Of a DNA stretch of 64,000 nucleotides, positions 8,401 to 15,340 are shown in pieces. A program made the position numbers and the translations under genes. This stretch comes from Symbiodinium natans (Eukaryota; Sar; Dinophyceae; Suessiales; Symbiodiniaceae), in the NCBI GenBank assembly GCA_905221605.1, contig CAJNDS010001469.1, positions 415,501 through 479,500 on the forward strand. Direction: 5' to 3'. Within the stretch, counting starts at the first letter, position 1; the number at the start of each line of letters is the position of its first letter. The notes beneath the pieces are model-generated. The model ran no database searches and had not been told where the DNA came from. It saw nothing but the letters and a program-made list of their open reading frames with translations.

Positions 8401-11400
8401 ATGAGTATTGGCCGACTTGCTGTTCTCCTCATGAAAATGCTTATTTGGTCTGCAAAAGTGAGACTGCTGAGGATGGAACACAGTTGGAAAAAGAAGAGCA
8501 AAAAGCCAAGTCAATGTATGAAAGGTCTATGTATGATTACGTGGACTGTGAGGAGCTTTTGGAAGGGATTGTATACCCAAAGAGGGTGAATCGAAGAGGT
8601 GGTATCAACAATTGGTGTACAAGTACGCGAGCTCTGGTGTTGGGCCACTATACTCATGGCGGAGTGTGTGGTATCACAAAAGAGACTCATCGAAGACCAT
8701 GGCTATGTCGTTATTTGGCATCATTCGTGAGGCACCACAATCCTGAAGCCAAATTTTCTGCTCTTCAGATCTCGTGCAATGCTCCGGTGTCATTGCATAG
8801 GGATAGTCACAATGAAAAACATTGCTGCAATTATGTGTGTGGCTTTGGTGACTATAAAGATGGTCAGCTGTGGGTTGAGGACGAAAAGGTTTTAGAGGAA
8901 GGAGCTGAAGTGGTGGAGCAATCTTATGGGAAGAAAGTCCTACCTGGAAAATTGGTCGATATCCACTGGAACTTCATGTCGTTCTTTCCGAGAAAACTGC
9001 ATGGTCCTATGCCTTGGAAAGGGAACAGGGTATCCTTGACAGGGTACACACCTGTTTTTATGGAGCGTTTGAGCTACAAGGATAGGTGCTATCTTCTCCA
9101 ATGCAAGTTTCCTCTTCCGGAACCACAAGCTGAAGAAGGTGAAAAAAGGAAATGGTTAAAAATGACGTTGAAAGAGACCTCGCTGGACGACCTTGCAGAG
9201 GAAGTCGACTACGCTGTGTTCGAAGCGCATCAATGGGCTCTAGAGGAGCATTTGAGTATTCGACGCCTAATTGCTGAACAGGAATGTTGCATTTTGGACG
9301 AGTTCCATGGATCGGCCAATGAGTCGAATGGAGAAAAAGGATCAGAGACTAGAGAATGGCTGGTTAAAGCAAAAAGGGCTGAGGAACAGCTCTCGAAGTT
9401 TTTGGTCAAAGCAGCTCAAGTTCAGCAAATGGTACAAGAAAATACCGCGCTTGAGGCAGCAGAGGAGGTTGAGTTCCTGCAAACAAAAACAATCCCTACA
9501 CAAGAAGCCATGCAAGAGCTGGAAAAGTGGAGGGAATCATTGTCGGACGAGGTGACGTCTTTGGTGAAAGAGTTGGAGGTGGTGGAACCAACAACTCAAG
9601 AAAAGCTGGACAAATTGGCGGAAGAGCCTAATGCACCGGTGATTGAGTACGTTCCCAGTCTGGTGGTGTTTACCCGGAAGCAAGGGACAGGGAGGCGACG
9701 TGCCCGTATCTGTGCATGTGGAAACTTCATTTCGTCAACGGCAGCTACAGAATATGAAGGGCCGAGGTCACTCAGTCGTCACTCGCTGTACGCTCCAGGT
9801 TTAGATTCAACTACATTCAGGTGTCAAGTGAGGCACGCAGCATATATGGTGTGGATCATCGCTGGCTTAGACATTTCCAAAGCTTTTCTGACGGCGCCGA
9901 TGAATAGGGCGCGAAGAGAAGGGCGTTTGGTGGTGGTGCAGCCCCCAAGGGCGGCGGTGAAATTGGGTCTTTGCACAAAAGAGGAGCGGTGGATTGTGAG
10001 GAAGGCCTTGTACGGTTTGGCCGAAAGTCCTGCAGCATGGGTGGAGTGGCGAGACCAACGTCTTCAAGGGATGTCTTGGGTGTCAAAGGATGGACAAGCA
10101 ATGAGCTTTCAGAGGTCCAATGCAGACCCAAGTCTGTTCCTTATTATGGCGCAAGAGAAGCTGGAAGGTACAAGCAAGTTGGTAGGGACAATGGGTCTTT
10201 ACGTGGATGATTTTTTGATGGCTGGGACTATGACAGTGCTCCGGGAGGCCTTGGAACAGATTAGGAAGGAGTGGAAAACTTCTGAACCCGAGTTCTGTGG
10301 TCCAGGCTGCGGTGATGGATTCCTGAAGTTTTTGGGTGTCCAAATCTGGTATCGAAATGGCAGCTTCTTTCTCAACCAGGAGGACTTTGTGAGAGATTTG
10401 CTGAACCGACGAGGGTATCAGATCGATGAAACTGGAAAAGGGAGTAACCTGCCAATGGTGAAAGAAACTCCAGGTGAAGAAGAGGAGGTGGATATTCCTT
10501 CCTTGCGAGCGGCTCAAGGTGCCGTAGGGGAGTTCCTCTGGGTGGCAATCAAAACTCGACCTGATTTGGCGTTCTGCACGAGCCAGTTGTCTTTGTGGAC
10601 ATCCCGAAGGCCGCGATTTGTGGTTAAAAAGGCTGAGGAGGTTTTCCGATACCTTGCTGCAACTCCAACGTTAGGCTTGACGTTCGGAGCAATCGCAACA
10701 TGCGAAAAAGAAAGAAATGAGGTGTTGCGTTATGGACGAGGCGTTAAGGTGGTGGAGTCCTACGCGGATGCCAGCTTTGCAGCAGGTGAAAACGAAAAGA
10801 GCCACTCAGGAGCGGTGGTGGTGTGGGGTGACTGTCCAGTGATGTGGGCAACACAAAGACAATCAACGGTGGCTTTAAGTACAGCTGAAGCTGAATTACA
10901 TGCGTCCATAGAGGGAGCAACGATGATTCAGTCGTGCACCCCTATAATTGCCGCTTTGGTTGGAACAGGTGAAGAATCGCTGCAAAAAGTGCTGTATACA
11001 GATTCGGTCTCAACGTGCTCGATCATTCAATATCCTGCTGGAAGCTGGAGGACAAGACACCTGAGAATTCGAGCAGCCGGTGTCAGGTCTCTGGTGGACC
11101 GTGGTTATATGGTGATAGCGCATCTTCGCGGTGAGTATATGATCGCTGACCTGTTGACCAAATTGATGAGTGGACAGGTGTATGCAAAGCAAAAGGCACT
11201 TTGGGGTCTCCGACTGTTGGTACAAGGGACTGACTTGAAAAAAGCCTCGCTTGCAATGGCGGTCATGATGGTGGCTGCATCTCTGCAAGGGATGGCAATT
11301 GGTGGCGAAGAAGTGTCCACGGCTGGATTCTTTTGCTCAGAAGAAGGGGTGTGCAAGGTCGCCAACACGTCTACGGTGATGGTTCTGGCTCAAGGTATTG

Positions 11401-11702
11401 AAATGGTTGTCAACAATTCAGACCTTGTTGCATATTTGGTGGCAGCAATTATACTCTGGGAACTGGCATGGTGCCTCTTTCGACGGCTGTATAAATGGCT
11501 GTGGATAAAGAAAGCGGTGGTTATTCCTGCGAGTGCCACTTTGTATACAACAGTGGGTGGGAACTGTATGCACGCAAGCAGTGACTGTGATGTTCTGCGA
11601 TATTCACAACTCAGGGCTAAAACGCTTTGTAAGCATTGCCTCAAGGATGGCTGGGTGGTGAATGCTGAGTTCCTTGGTGAGGAACGGGCCGCTGGAACGT
11701 GA
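2481..11702 (+). CDS. gag-pol: Copia-type Gag-Pol polyprotein with methyltransferase-like and dioxygenase-like domains
   Basis: One uninterrupted ORF of 3,073 codons, about twice the length of typical copia polyproteins. Residues are counted from the ATG at 2481. Domains: Gag capsid-like about 425-655; CCCH finger 704-724; CCHC knuckle 734-747; protease module 1 with D863; protease module 2 with D1024; methyltransferase-like domain about 1221-1450 (GGPPC, Cys1278); integrase about 1515-1870 (zinc HHCC from 1518, catalytic D1557, D1707, E1743); 2OG-Fe(II) dioxygenase-like domain about 2040-2205 (H2106, D2108, H2174, R2183); helical acidic linker; reverse transcriptase (D2464, YVDD 2574-2577); RNase H (D2763, E2803, D2841); hydrophobic and Cys/His C-terminus. 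All core catalytic residues of integrase, RT and RNase H are present, so the element looks capable of transposition. Processing is presumably by its own protease. The stop is TGA at 11700. Identification as copia is certain; the accessory-domain roles are inferred from motifs. Confidence 0.97.
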   Translation: MDMMRRRSEPGLSPTANEAEGNRGDGGEDRQQMVQALTDGREVAMIQPTPQVENEVVPVQAANPFWSERAQEEMRLRQSRPASLPASGGDRSGEGTRRPPSLQDLLGQEPAPVERPSSGLMGQMERGTIGGVQADEELIPDVSGEEQTEDMAVVKRALKELLVQTKELGNRLHRVEEKSYTSAASGSASRARSSGVVDANTAYPLGMTPEKQYLPGQVFYTDGMGGFWTVLPDGTWLPIEGYDLPKGCDLQSLPGSRKGDVQVEDEKEVPMMHVAEGKKPSRLPPLNYPTGGPASGGYASGPPGLTHVPIISVPSGVDGSVAPAGNQPGFVSARETATQENSAGSGGYTMVDDVPYRWKMVAGKLELEKVPLTAVTPGIGHGLPQGPGGRVSLPPGAVVPRGMPITGDSSGTERPEALGKHVMSLPTLADYTPSNPTALGDWIAMIEPMLSSLTDTGRVWWQCVYSKAYQAYAKWLSVSPLERLGIKAELEGLKVVQTVHVLLEQRAVSLLLQAIPERLKTEIVSTRMLGSVMIFYKLLTVYQPGGANERSTMLNFLVQPSSATSISEAIKGVRQWAQWRSRLRELRASEPDATLLIKGLDALSSALLAKHPTVHFRVASFREKLGVDYSPTSETATQLAEMLQAEFELLLHSAGEQEVKQDSDAKKRARLNKAQKGTGDETEEGDKGKGKGKRYSGDGERPFCWIYGKTDAGCKFGSRCKFRHDKDSLERGRCFECGAVGHLQPQCPYKDGASSNVDSNPERSRSKGNSPKGGKGGKGAKWGNAKKAEVAEGGDETANAGLDKGSASPPSPSTPNQVLAEALEVLKSMKLSSAQSASSGDPSVRMLCGSGLFQQEGRVALVDTAATHLVRTLFPWECLPDTTVMVQSALGGVTMRITEKGTLIREDNGPLIIPLWLILEFGANLTVINGMCHVGAKSSLDQLLWFEHGCLVMDYKTAEKMVLHAERQRASWSHSQWRNGRADCGVGSSDATLLPKQGEGRGVCVLHVARVSDTNECSGMGMLDSGASHPLRSLRPGEQLPQQKVLVSLAVGSREMCITPGGTLVTPEMVDPLVPIGKASALVGLRVQWRGGKCTASHPVLGELRVRDLNGCPCLEKEVALQIIDEMDWCSPKQALKVARMVQGCPNTDNEVAVKTSLQSAARTASANEEEFVQACWRFLRWYYGDIPENMLMELLPRGDIAALPFNRHKRRRLARAKRVVVHLFSGKQKWHFPSRDVEVLELDLTKGGDLHNSSVWKYLLHLAAEGKVVAVVGGPPCRTVSRLRGEDGGPPVLRRRCGPERLGVKSLPWPHQELAQKDGVLLLKMLFLYDVAVHSRCGTAEVINGSSVFFGMESPGDPELIGKDFSQNGKTVLSAEDLVDGSQEGLSSPTFWSWPEVKSFCERYGMYAAHFDQGALGHALVKPTTFLVSDMELWESLEQVRVVVPWSATFASTLEERIGQSSIWARWAFGLVKRIRHRLAQWLHESDAEREATVLKKEEREGTLRRLTAEERAFRDHCLRGHIPFRRDCQICVSAAGKERRHLRRKHGDAYTLSLDLAGPYKFSKDAHQQKPRHAVIGVYQFPMLDPNVGRPPEKEEDADEVEDQVVDDGAGVGEWLGDAVANFEEEDSAPVEPAPVLEAEVLKIQASEKSWKELKDHLTQPVRMINFVMVEPIVDKQQTTVLSAVQRMMVRLQRHGYPVLRIHSDRAGEFVNARFRSFCETRLIYRTTGDPGVPQTNGRAEACVGLFKRGVRSLLKEARLGPAYWALAARHWSMLRWQKAERELGLNPKALLPFGAQIQVKRRPWELLGPDGTKKGRQWVDRTQPALLLGPCDDLPGGYWVEAQGTAKDPDELVLFPCTTIFSNIKEPPDLELEGVVEEQEPSPPEHRLKGKKPALRFADEEGPPLPPPRDPPVRHRLNEKSPASSLRGHVGSLRLLRKRGESPPLEIFEDDMQGLGELEENADVEDNVPGDEYWPTCCSPHENAYLVCKSETAEDGTQLEKEEQKAKSMYERSMYDYVDCEELLEGIVYPKRVNRRGGINNWCTSTRALVLGHYTHGGVCGITKETHRRPWLCRYLASFVRHHNPEAKFSALQISCNAPVSLHRDSHNEKHCCNYVCGFGDYKDGQLWVEDEKVLEEGAEVVEQSYGKKVLPGKLVDIHWNFMSFFPRKLHGPMPWKGNRVSLTGYTPVFMERLSYKDRCYLLQCKFPLPEPQAEEGEKRKWLKMTLKETSLDDLAEEVDYAVFEAHQWALEEHLSIRRLIAEQECCILDEFHGSANESNGEKGSETREWLVKAKRAEEQLSKFLVKAAQVQQMVQENTALEAAEEVEFLQTKTIPTQEAMQELEKWRESLSDEVTSLVKELEVVEPTTQEKLDKLAEEPNAPVIEYVPSLVVFTRKQGTGRRRARICACGNFISSTAATEYEGPRSLSRHSLYAPGLDSTTFRCQVRHAAYMVWIIAGLDISKAFLTAPMNRARREGRLVVVQPPRAAVKLGLCTKEERWIVRKALYGLAESPAAWVEWRDQRLQGMSWVSKDGQAMSFQRSNADPSLFLIMAQEKLEGTSKLVGTMGLYVDDFLMAGTMTVLREALEQIRKEWKTSEPEFCGPGCGDGFLKFLGVQIWYRNGSFFLNQEDFVRDLLNRRGYQIDETGKGSNLPMVKETPGEEEEVDIPSLRAAQGAVGEFLWVAIKTRPDLAFCTSQLSLWTSRRPRFVVKKAEEVFRYLAATPTLGLTFGAIATCEKERNEVLRYGRGVKVVESYADASFAAGENEKSHSGAVVVWGDCPVMWATQRQSTVALSTAEAELHASIEGATMIQSCTPIIAALVGTGEESLQKVLYTDSVSTCSIIQYPAGSWRTRHLRIRAAGVRSLVDRGYMVIAHLRGEYMIADLLTKLMSGQVYAKQKALWGLRLLVQGTDLKKASLAMAVMMVAASLQGMAIGGEEVSTAGFFCSEEGVCKVANTSTVMVLAQGIEMVVNNSDLVAYLVAAIILWELAWCLFRRLYKWLWIKKAVVIPASATLYTTVGGNCMHASSDCDVLRYSQLRAKTLCKHCLKDGWVVNAEFLGEERAAGT
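3750..4450 (+). other. Gag capsid-like domain
   Basis: An alpha-helical, Trp- and Leu-rich stretch (DWIAMIEPML ... RLKTEIVSTR ... QWRSRLRELR) upstream of the zinc fingers, in the position and with the look of copia-type Gag. The preceding about 420 residues are low-complexity, Gly/Pro/Ser-rich and not recognised, apart from a predicted short helical segment near 2930-3010. Confidence 0.7.
4590..4721 (+). other. Two zinc fingers in Gag: CCCH then CCHC
   Basis: The first finger is C-x9-C-x5-C-x3-H (4590-4652). The second is the retroviral-type knuckle C-x2-C-x4-H-x4-C (CFECGAVGHLQPQC, 4680-4721). The CCHC knuckle is standard for packaging RNA. A CCCH finger just ahead of it is not standard and suggests extra RNA-binding specificity. 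Confidence 0.9.
5010..5390 (+). other. Aspartic protease module 1 (DTAATH)
   Basis: Active-site-like segment VALVDTAATH with Asp863 at 5067-5069. It aligns without gaps to module 2 from the Asp onward: 19 of 41 positions are identical, including a shared GTL. The usual D-S/T-G is D-T-A here, so catalytic competence is uncertain. Retroviral proteases act as homodimers, so two modules in one chain could form a tethered dimer. Confidence 0.8.
5480..5865 (+). other. Aspartic protease module 2 (DSGASH)
   Basis: GMLDSGASHP with Asp1024 at 5550-5552 is the classical copia protease active site. It lies 161 residues after the Asp of module 1, with equal internal spacing. This is probably the fully active module. 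Confidence 0.88.
6141..6835 (+). other. Cytosine-C5-methyltransferase-like (Rossmann) domain
   Basis: Placed between protease and integrase. A motif I-like strand and loop, VVVHLFSG (6141-6161), is followed by an acidic strand end LELD, then VVGGPPCRTVS (Cys1278 at 6312-6314), which matches motif IV GGPPCxxxS with the catalytic Cys. FFGMESPGDP (Glu1354 at 6540) sits where motif VI (ENV) would be, retaining the Glu. A clear motif VIII QxRxR is not visible. DNA methyltransferases captured by dinoflagellate copia elements have been reported, and this may be a diverged member of that group. It could instead be an inactive or repurposed Rossmann domain. Confidence 0.62.
7020..8100 (+). other. Integrase (HHCC zinc, D-D-35-E core, C-terminal domain)
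   Basis: Zinc-binding H-x4-H-x18-22-C-x2-C type motif starting at 7032 (HCLRGHIPFRRDCQIC). Catalytic Asp in SLDLAGP (7149), Asp in HSDRAGEF (7599) and Glu in TNGRAE (7707), with exactly 35 residues between the last two. About 150 residues separate the first and second Asp, roughly double the usual gap, because an acidic insert (about 7255-7420) lies between them. The C-terminal part (7880-8095) looks like the small beta domain of copia integrases. Confidence 0.93.
8600..9090 (+). other. 2-oxoglutarate/Fe(II) dioxygenase-like domain (TET/JBP-like signature)
   Basis: VSLHRDSHN supplies the HxD iron ligands (His2106 at 8796, Asp2108 at 8802) followed by HN. Next come CGFGDYKDGQLWVED, a typical G-D-Y-x-x-G-x-L-W strand pair, then FFPRKLHGPMPWKGNRVSL with the distal His2174 (9000) and the 2-oxoglutarate-binding Arg2183 (9027). 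This order and the HxD-x-HN context resemble TET/JBP-type oxygenases, which oxidise the methyl group of 5-methylcytosine or thymine. All ligand residues are present. It lies between integrase and RT, where ordinary copia elements have only a linker. A peptide or RNA hydroxylase is the alternative. Confidence 0.68.
9290..9640 (+). other. Acidic helical linker before RT
   Basis: Rich in Glu, Leu, Lys and Gln with long helix-forming stretches (for example AMQELEKWRESLSDEVTSLV). Probably coiled-coil or extended helix joining the oxygenase-like and RT modules. No catalytic motif seen. Confidence 0.6.
9640..10440 (+). other. Reverse transcriptase, copia type
   Basis: RRRARICACGNF (fingers), LDISKAFLTAPM (Asp2464 at 9870), VRKALYGLAESPAAW and GLYVDDFLMAG (YVDD at 10200-10211) are the standard copia RT blocks, followed by FLKFLGVQI. 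All three catalytic Asp residues are present. Confidence 0.96.
10750..11190 (+). other. RNase H, copia type
   Basis: SYADASFAAG (Asp2763 at 10767), LSTAEAELHA (Glu2803 at 10887), LYTDSVS (Asp2841 at 11001) and IADLLTK (Asp2890 at 11148) form the usual DEDD set, with RTRHLRIR between them as in other copia elements. Confidence 0.94.
11190..11699 (+). other. C-terminal extension with membrane-like segment and Cys/His cluster
   Basis: About 165 residues beyond RNase H. They contain a hydrophobic stretch (MAVMMVAASLQGMAIG), a short Cys-containing loop with two N-x-S sites, a strong transmembrane-like helix from about residue 2982 (LVAYLVAAIILWELAW) followed by basic residues, and then C-x-H-x4-C ... 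C-x2-C (residues 3029-3053) reminiscent of Ada-like zinc clusters. Simple copia elements end soon after RNase H. The function is unknown. A membrane anchor or env-like remnant is only a guess. Confidence 0.6.
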
Positions 11703-11874
11703 ATTTTCCAAGTGCGAGGTGAAGAAATCCTCAATGGTAAAGGATTCAGCCAATGAGCTGAAGGTTCGTCCTGGAAGACGTTAAACCACAATGTGCATTT
11801 CAAGCAGCTGGCTGCTGCCTAAATGGCGGTTTTTGGCCAAAGATCTGCACCTCCAATGTGTCCTAGGAAATCCT
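11703..11874 (+). other. Untranslated region between polyprotein and polypurine tract
   Basis: No ORF. It contains a short palindrome TCCTAGG AAA TCCTAGGA near its end. No canonical AATAAA signal is seen. Confidence 0.6.
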
Positions 11875-11887
11875 AGGACAGGGGGAG
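11875..11887 (+). promoter_or_regulatory. Polypurine tract
   Basis: AGGACAGGGGGAG, purine-rich with one C, directly before the TG of the 3' LTR. This is the expected primer for plus-strand synthesis. Confidence 0.85.
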
Positions 11888-12116
11888 TGCGGAGCTGCAA
11901 TTGGTATTGTAGAAAGGAGTTGGTATTGGAAGTTGAAGGGTCAATGAACCCGGTAATCTTTGGCTCAAGCCATGACCAAAGCGGTCGAAGGTTTCGAAAA
12001 AAGTGTACCCTTGGTTTGGGGTCTTGCTGTTCGGTTGTTGGTTGTTCCAGGGGTAATAAGGGCTTCTGTTGGGGTTGACTGTCTTGTTCCCTGTCCTCCT
12101 TCGGTTGCCCCCCGTA
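11888..12116 (+). repeat. 3' LTR (229 bp)
   Basis: Appears identical by eye to 2190-2418, including the spliced-leader-like segment (11950-11969). It ends CCCCCCGTA, then TAGGG. Confidence 0.96.
11950..11969 (+). promoter_or_regulatory. Spliced-leader-like segment in the 3' LTR
   Basis: Second copy of the 20-base segment ending TTTGGCTCAAG. It lies at the same offset from the LTR start as in the 5' copy. Confidence 0.6.
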
Positions 12117-12121
12117 TAGGG
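12117..12121 (+). other. Target-site duplication TAGGG, right copy
   Basis: Matches 2185-2189. The sequence continues GTTAGGGTTTAGG. The uninterrupted target was therefore a telomere-like block: GGTTTAGGG at 2181-2189 followed by the bases after 12121. Confidence 0.9.
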
Positions 12122-12740
12122 GTTAGGGTTTAGGATTGTCCCAGTTGCAAAAAGGGTGCAATCCTTGCATATGCCACATATTTCAGATCAGGCACATCTC
12201 CTTCTCTAAAGGGTGCAATAAGTAAAGCTCTGAACCCGAAGAAACCCCTCTCAAGCCGGTGAACGTGAGGTACATAATGGTACAGGGCAACCCCCACAAG
12301 GCCCAATACTAATCTATAGAATCGACTTGGGTTGCATGGGCCCTGAGGGCAAGTTTCAGCCGGGTTTGAATTCCGACTGCCGGGCCAACCCTAGAACCTA
12401 AACCCTAAACCCTAAACCCTAAACCCTAAACCCCGGTTGATGGCTGGGATGCCGAACCCTGTGAGGACCATCTGGTCCCGTGGCTGTCACACCCCGGAAG
12501 CCATATCCAACCCACTCCCAAGAAAACGGCGTAGCCTTCTTATGCTTCTGAAAATCCGAACCCTGAAGACTTGCGTCAAAGAAACTCGCGACCCCAAAGC
12601 CCAAACCCCTCAACCCTAAGCCCCCAACCCTGGAACAAACAGAAACTTTTTCATGGCCAGGCCTCCTGCAGTGCTTGCGCCGCGTCACGCCGCGGCCGCG
12701 AACAGCCCTGGGGAGACCAGGCAGAGGCCGCCGGAGATTG
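12122..12740. other. Non-coding stretch with telomere-like block
   Basis: Non-coding DNA with a CCCTAAA block at 12388-12434. No gene or RNA recognised. Confidence 0.4.
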
Positions 12741-12839
12741 GGGTTTAGGGTTTAGGGTTTAGGGTTTAGGGTTTAGGGTTTAGGGTTTAGGGTTTAGGGT
12801 TTAGGGTTTAGGGTTTAGGGTTTAGGGTTTAGGGTTTAG
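12741..12839 (+). repeat. Interstitial telomere-like block, 14 pure units
   Basis: An almost perfect (TTTAGGG)14 run. Its purity suggests a recent origin compared with the degenerate blocks nearby. Confidence 0.95.
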
Positions 12840-12917
12840 AGCCCCACTTTCAGCCTACACGGCTCTCTGATGGCTTCAATACATGGACAGGAAGTAGCTG
12901 TGTATATTGTGTATCTA

Positions 12918-13305
<388 letters not shown>

Positions 13306-13309
13306 ACTT

Positions 13310-13560
13310 CTGTCTGTCTTGGTGTGTTACGTTCACGCTTATATTAATTTCTTGCGGTCATTCACTCTGTTCATTCGCTTATAAATTAATAGAATGCTCT
13401 CTCTTCACAGTATTAATATTATTAATTGTGTGTGAAGAGAGCGGAGTGAGTGAATAAGCGAATGAATAAAGTACGAAGAGAATATTTTAATGGCGTTTTG
13501 TAATGAATGAAAAGGAAGCACGAAAGCGCCCATTAAAATATGAACGCAGTGAGACAGGAT
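13310..13560. repeat. AT-rich foldback, family L, copy 1
   Basis: Left half TTCATTCGCTTAT and GCTCTCTCTTCACA fold back on right-half GTGAAGAGAGC and ATAAGCGAATGAA. Outer CTGTCTGTCTT...GTTCA pairs loosely with TGAACGCAGTGAGACAGG. A related, more diverged copy is at 46560-46815. Both lie beside TA microsatellites. No coding potential. Confidence 0.6.
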
Positions 13561-13599
13561 TTTGGAAGAGAAATATTTGTAACCGCTAGAAAGAACTGG

Positions 13600-14292
13600 G
13601 TGATGTACATATGTATATATATATATATATATCCACACGAATGAGCACGCGCCATTGGCATCGTCTTGTTCGCATGTTTCAAACACGCACTGCAGGTACA
13701 AGTAATGCCTCAAAGGTACTTTGAGAAGTTTGCGCACCCCGGGAGGTGCTTGGCAAGCCCAACCCGGCTTATGCTCGACTCATTGCGGAGTGGCACGGCC
13801 TGGACCTACAAAGGGCCGTCATGGCGATTTGCCAGCAAAAGGCTAAGGCGAGAAACCTTGAAGCTTGAAGCATATAGTCTGAACTAAGACCTGGCGTAGG
13901 CCCTTGCTCTTTTTTTTTTTTTTTTAATTTCGGGGCCCTTTAGAGCAAAACGGGTACCCTTTTATTCCCAGGTTAGTCTTTTGTCCAGTTACCTAGACCC
14001 CGGATTTCGGTTTGCCACATCTTCTCCGATAGCCATAGAGAGAAGAAGTGCAACTAGCAGTCCAGTCAAAGCTTATAAGCTCAAAAGACTCCTATTAAAG
14101 ACGCCTGGTAGGGGGTTGGGCACCAGGGCGCCTTTGCCAACGTTGTAGGGTCTGTGATCCCAGCCACAGGACGAATTTTCCGAACTCCTAGCTGGGCTTA
14201 GGGCCAACGTCGTGTATGCCGGGTTCGCCAGTCTCCAGGCTGGCTCGTTACAGGTTTAGGGTTCCGGGTATGAGGGGCGGGCGCTCTGAGTC
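13600..14292. other. Non-coding stretch
   Basis: Contains a short TA run (13615-13632), a poly-T (13909-13925) and otherwise single-copy-looking sequence. A short open frame at 13666-13887 has no recognisable domain. Confidence 0.4.
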
Positions 14293-14365
14293 TTTAGGGT
14301 TGAGGTTTGAGGGTTTAGGGTTGCGGGTTTAGGGTTTAGGGTTTAGGGTTTAGGGTTTAGGGTTT
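14293..14365 (+). repeat. Interstitial telomere-like block
   Basis: TTTAGGG units with TTGAGGG and TTGCGGG variants at the left edge and pure units on the right. Confidence 0.9.
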
Positions 14366-14469
14366 GATGTCAAGCCAAGGTGGGCGATCGCCTTGACACA
14401 GACATTGAGATGGGAAGGTGGCTTCCGCAAGCGTTGTGGACTTCAGTCACGCTGGCCGAGTGCTACTTG

Positions 14470-14575
14470 GGGTTACCGAAAATAGGGGTACCCTTTTTGG
14501 GGGGTCCCTTTATCAGGGAGTTCTATCCTATTTGTGGTAAAACGGCGTACCCCTATTTTGGGAAATGCCCATTTG
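14470..14575. repeat. Palindromic element, family F, copy 1
   Basis: The left arm CGAAAATAGGGGTACCC pairs with the right arm GTACCCCTATTTTGGG. Other copies are at 32027-32127, 46921-46995 (right arm lost) and 54601-54727 (telomere-like insert). Confidence 0.75.
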
Positions 14576-15340
14576 AGGTAGTTTGTTTGTTTGTTTGTTT
14601 GTTTATTTGGGTGAGTGAATCAAGGGTTCTTTATGTGTTTTGGTTCCTGCCATGCGTGTTTGTGTGAGTTGTCTTTTTGGACATGCTAGCAAACAACAAC
14701 TGTACTACAGTTACATGCGCCGGGTCCTCGATATGTAACATAGCACACGGGCTTTGGTACATCTTCATCACAAGAAAGGATGGGCACATGAAGCACGACA
14801 AATAGGATGTTCTGCGCAAGTTGTCGTAACTGGTAACCTTAACATCGATGTCTCTTAGACCGCAAACGGCGTCCGAGACCTTGAGCCCTCGCGCATCTGC
14901 AGGCAGGCTGGGATGCGCTCACTACACGTGCTGACAGGCCGCTTGATGAGCACAAGTTTTCCCACAGGGTCCATGTAACTATATAGAAAATGCCTGGGTC
15001 TTAAACCCTAAAACCCTAAACCCTAAACCCTAAAGCCTTGGGGTTCGACTGGGTGCTTGTTCCTTGTCACACGGAACCCTACACCCAGCTCACTGGGATC
15101 GGGGGGAATTCGAAGGTAGGTAACAAAGGTAGAGCTAGTTACCCGAAAAGGGACCGTAGTGGGGTTATCCTACTTGAGAGCCCTATCTAGAAGCTACTGA
15201 CTATTTCCCCCGATCCTCCATGCATTCAAACATTGCTGGTTCGGGTCCCCACGTCGGAGCGCCGGGGCTTCGCAGTATTTTAAGCCGTCGAGCTTAACCG
15301 TCTCGTCCATGAGAGTCAGCAGGCTATTCTGGGTTTAGGG
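14576..15340. other. Non-coding stretch
   Basis: Single-copy-looking DNA with a GTTT run (14580-14604) and a CCCTAAA block at 15004-15033. No gene, tRNA or structured RNA recognised. Confidence 0.4.

Larger units (their letters stand above)
2190..12116 (+). mobile_element. Complete Ty1/copia LTR retrotransposon with accessory domains
   Basis: A 9.9-kb element. It has 229-bp LTRs that appear identical by eye, a 5-bp duplication (TAGGG), a primer-binding site directly after the 5' LTR, one uninterrupted Gag-Pol ORF, and a polypurine tract before the 3' LTR. The order integrase, reverse transcriptase, RNase H identifies it as copia rather than gypsy. Identical LTRs and an intact ORF imply a recent insertion that may still be active. 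The 9.4-kb interior contains no TTTAGGG block, unlike the flanking DNA, which also fits a recent arrival. Beyond the copia core it encodes a methyltransferase-like domain, a dioxygenase-like domain and a membrane-like C-terminus. Confidence 0.96.

Noticed and set aside
15225-15310. tRNA-like patch (GGTTCGGGTCCCC)
   Set aside because: No matching acceptor stem, D arm or anticodon arm could be formed around it.
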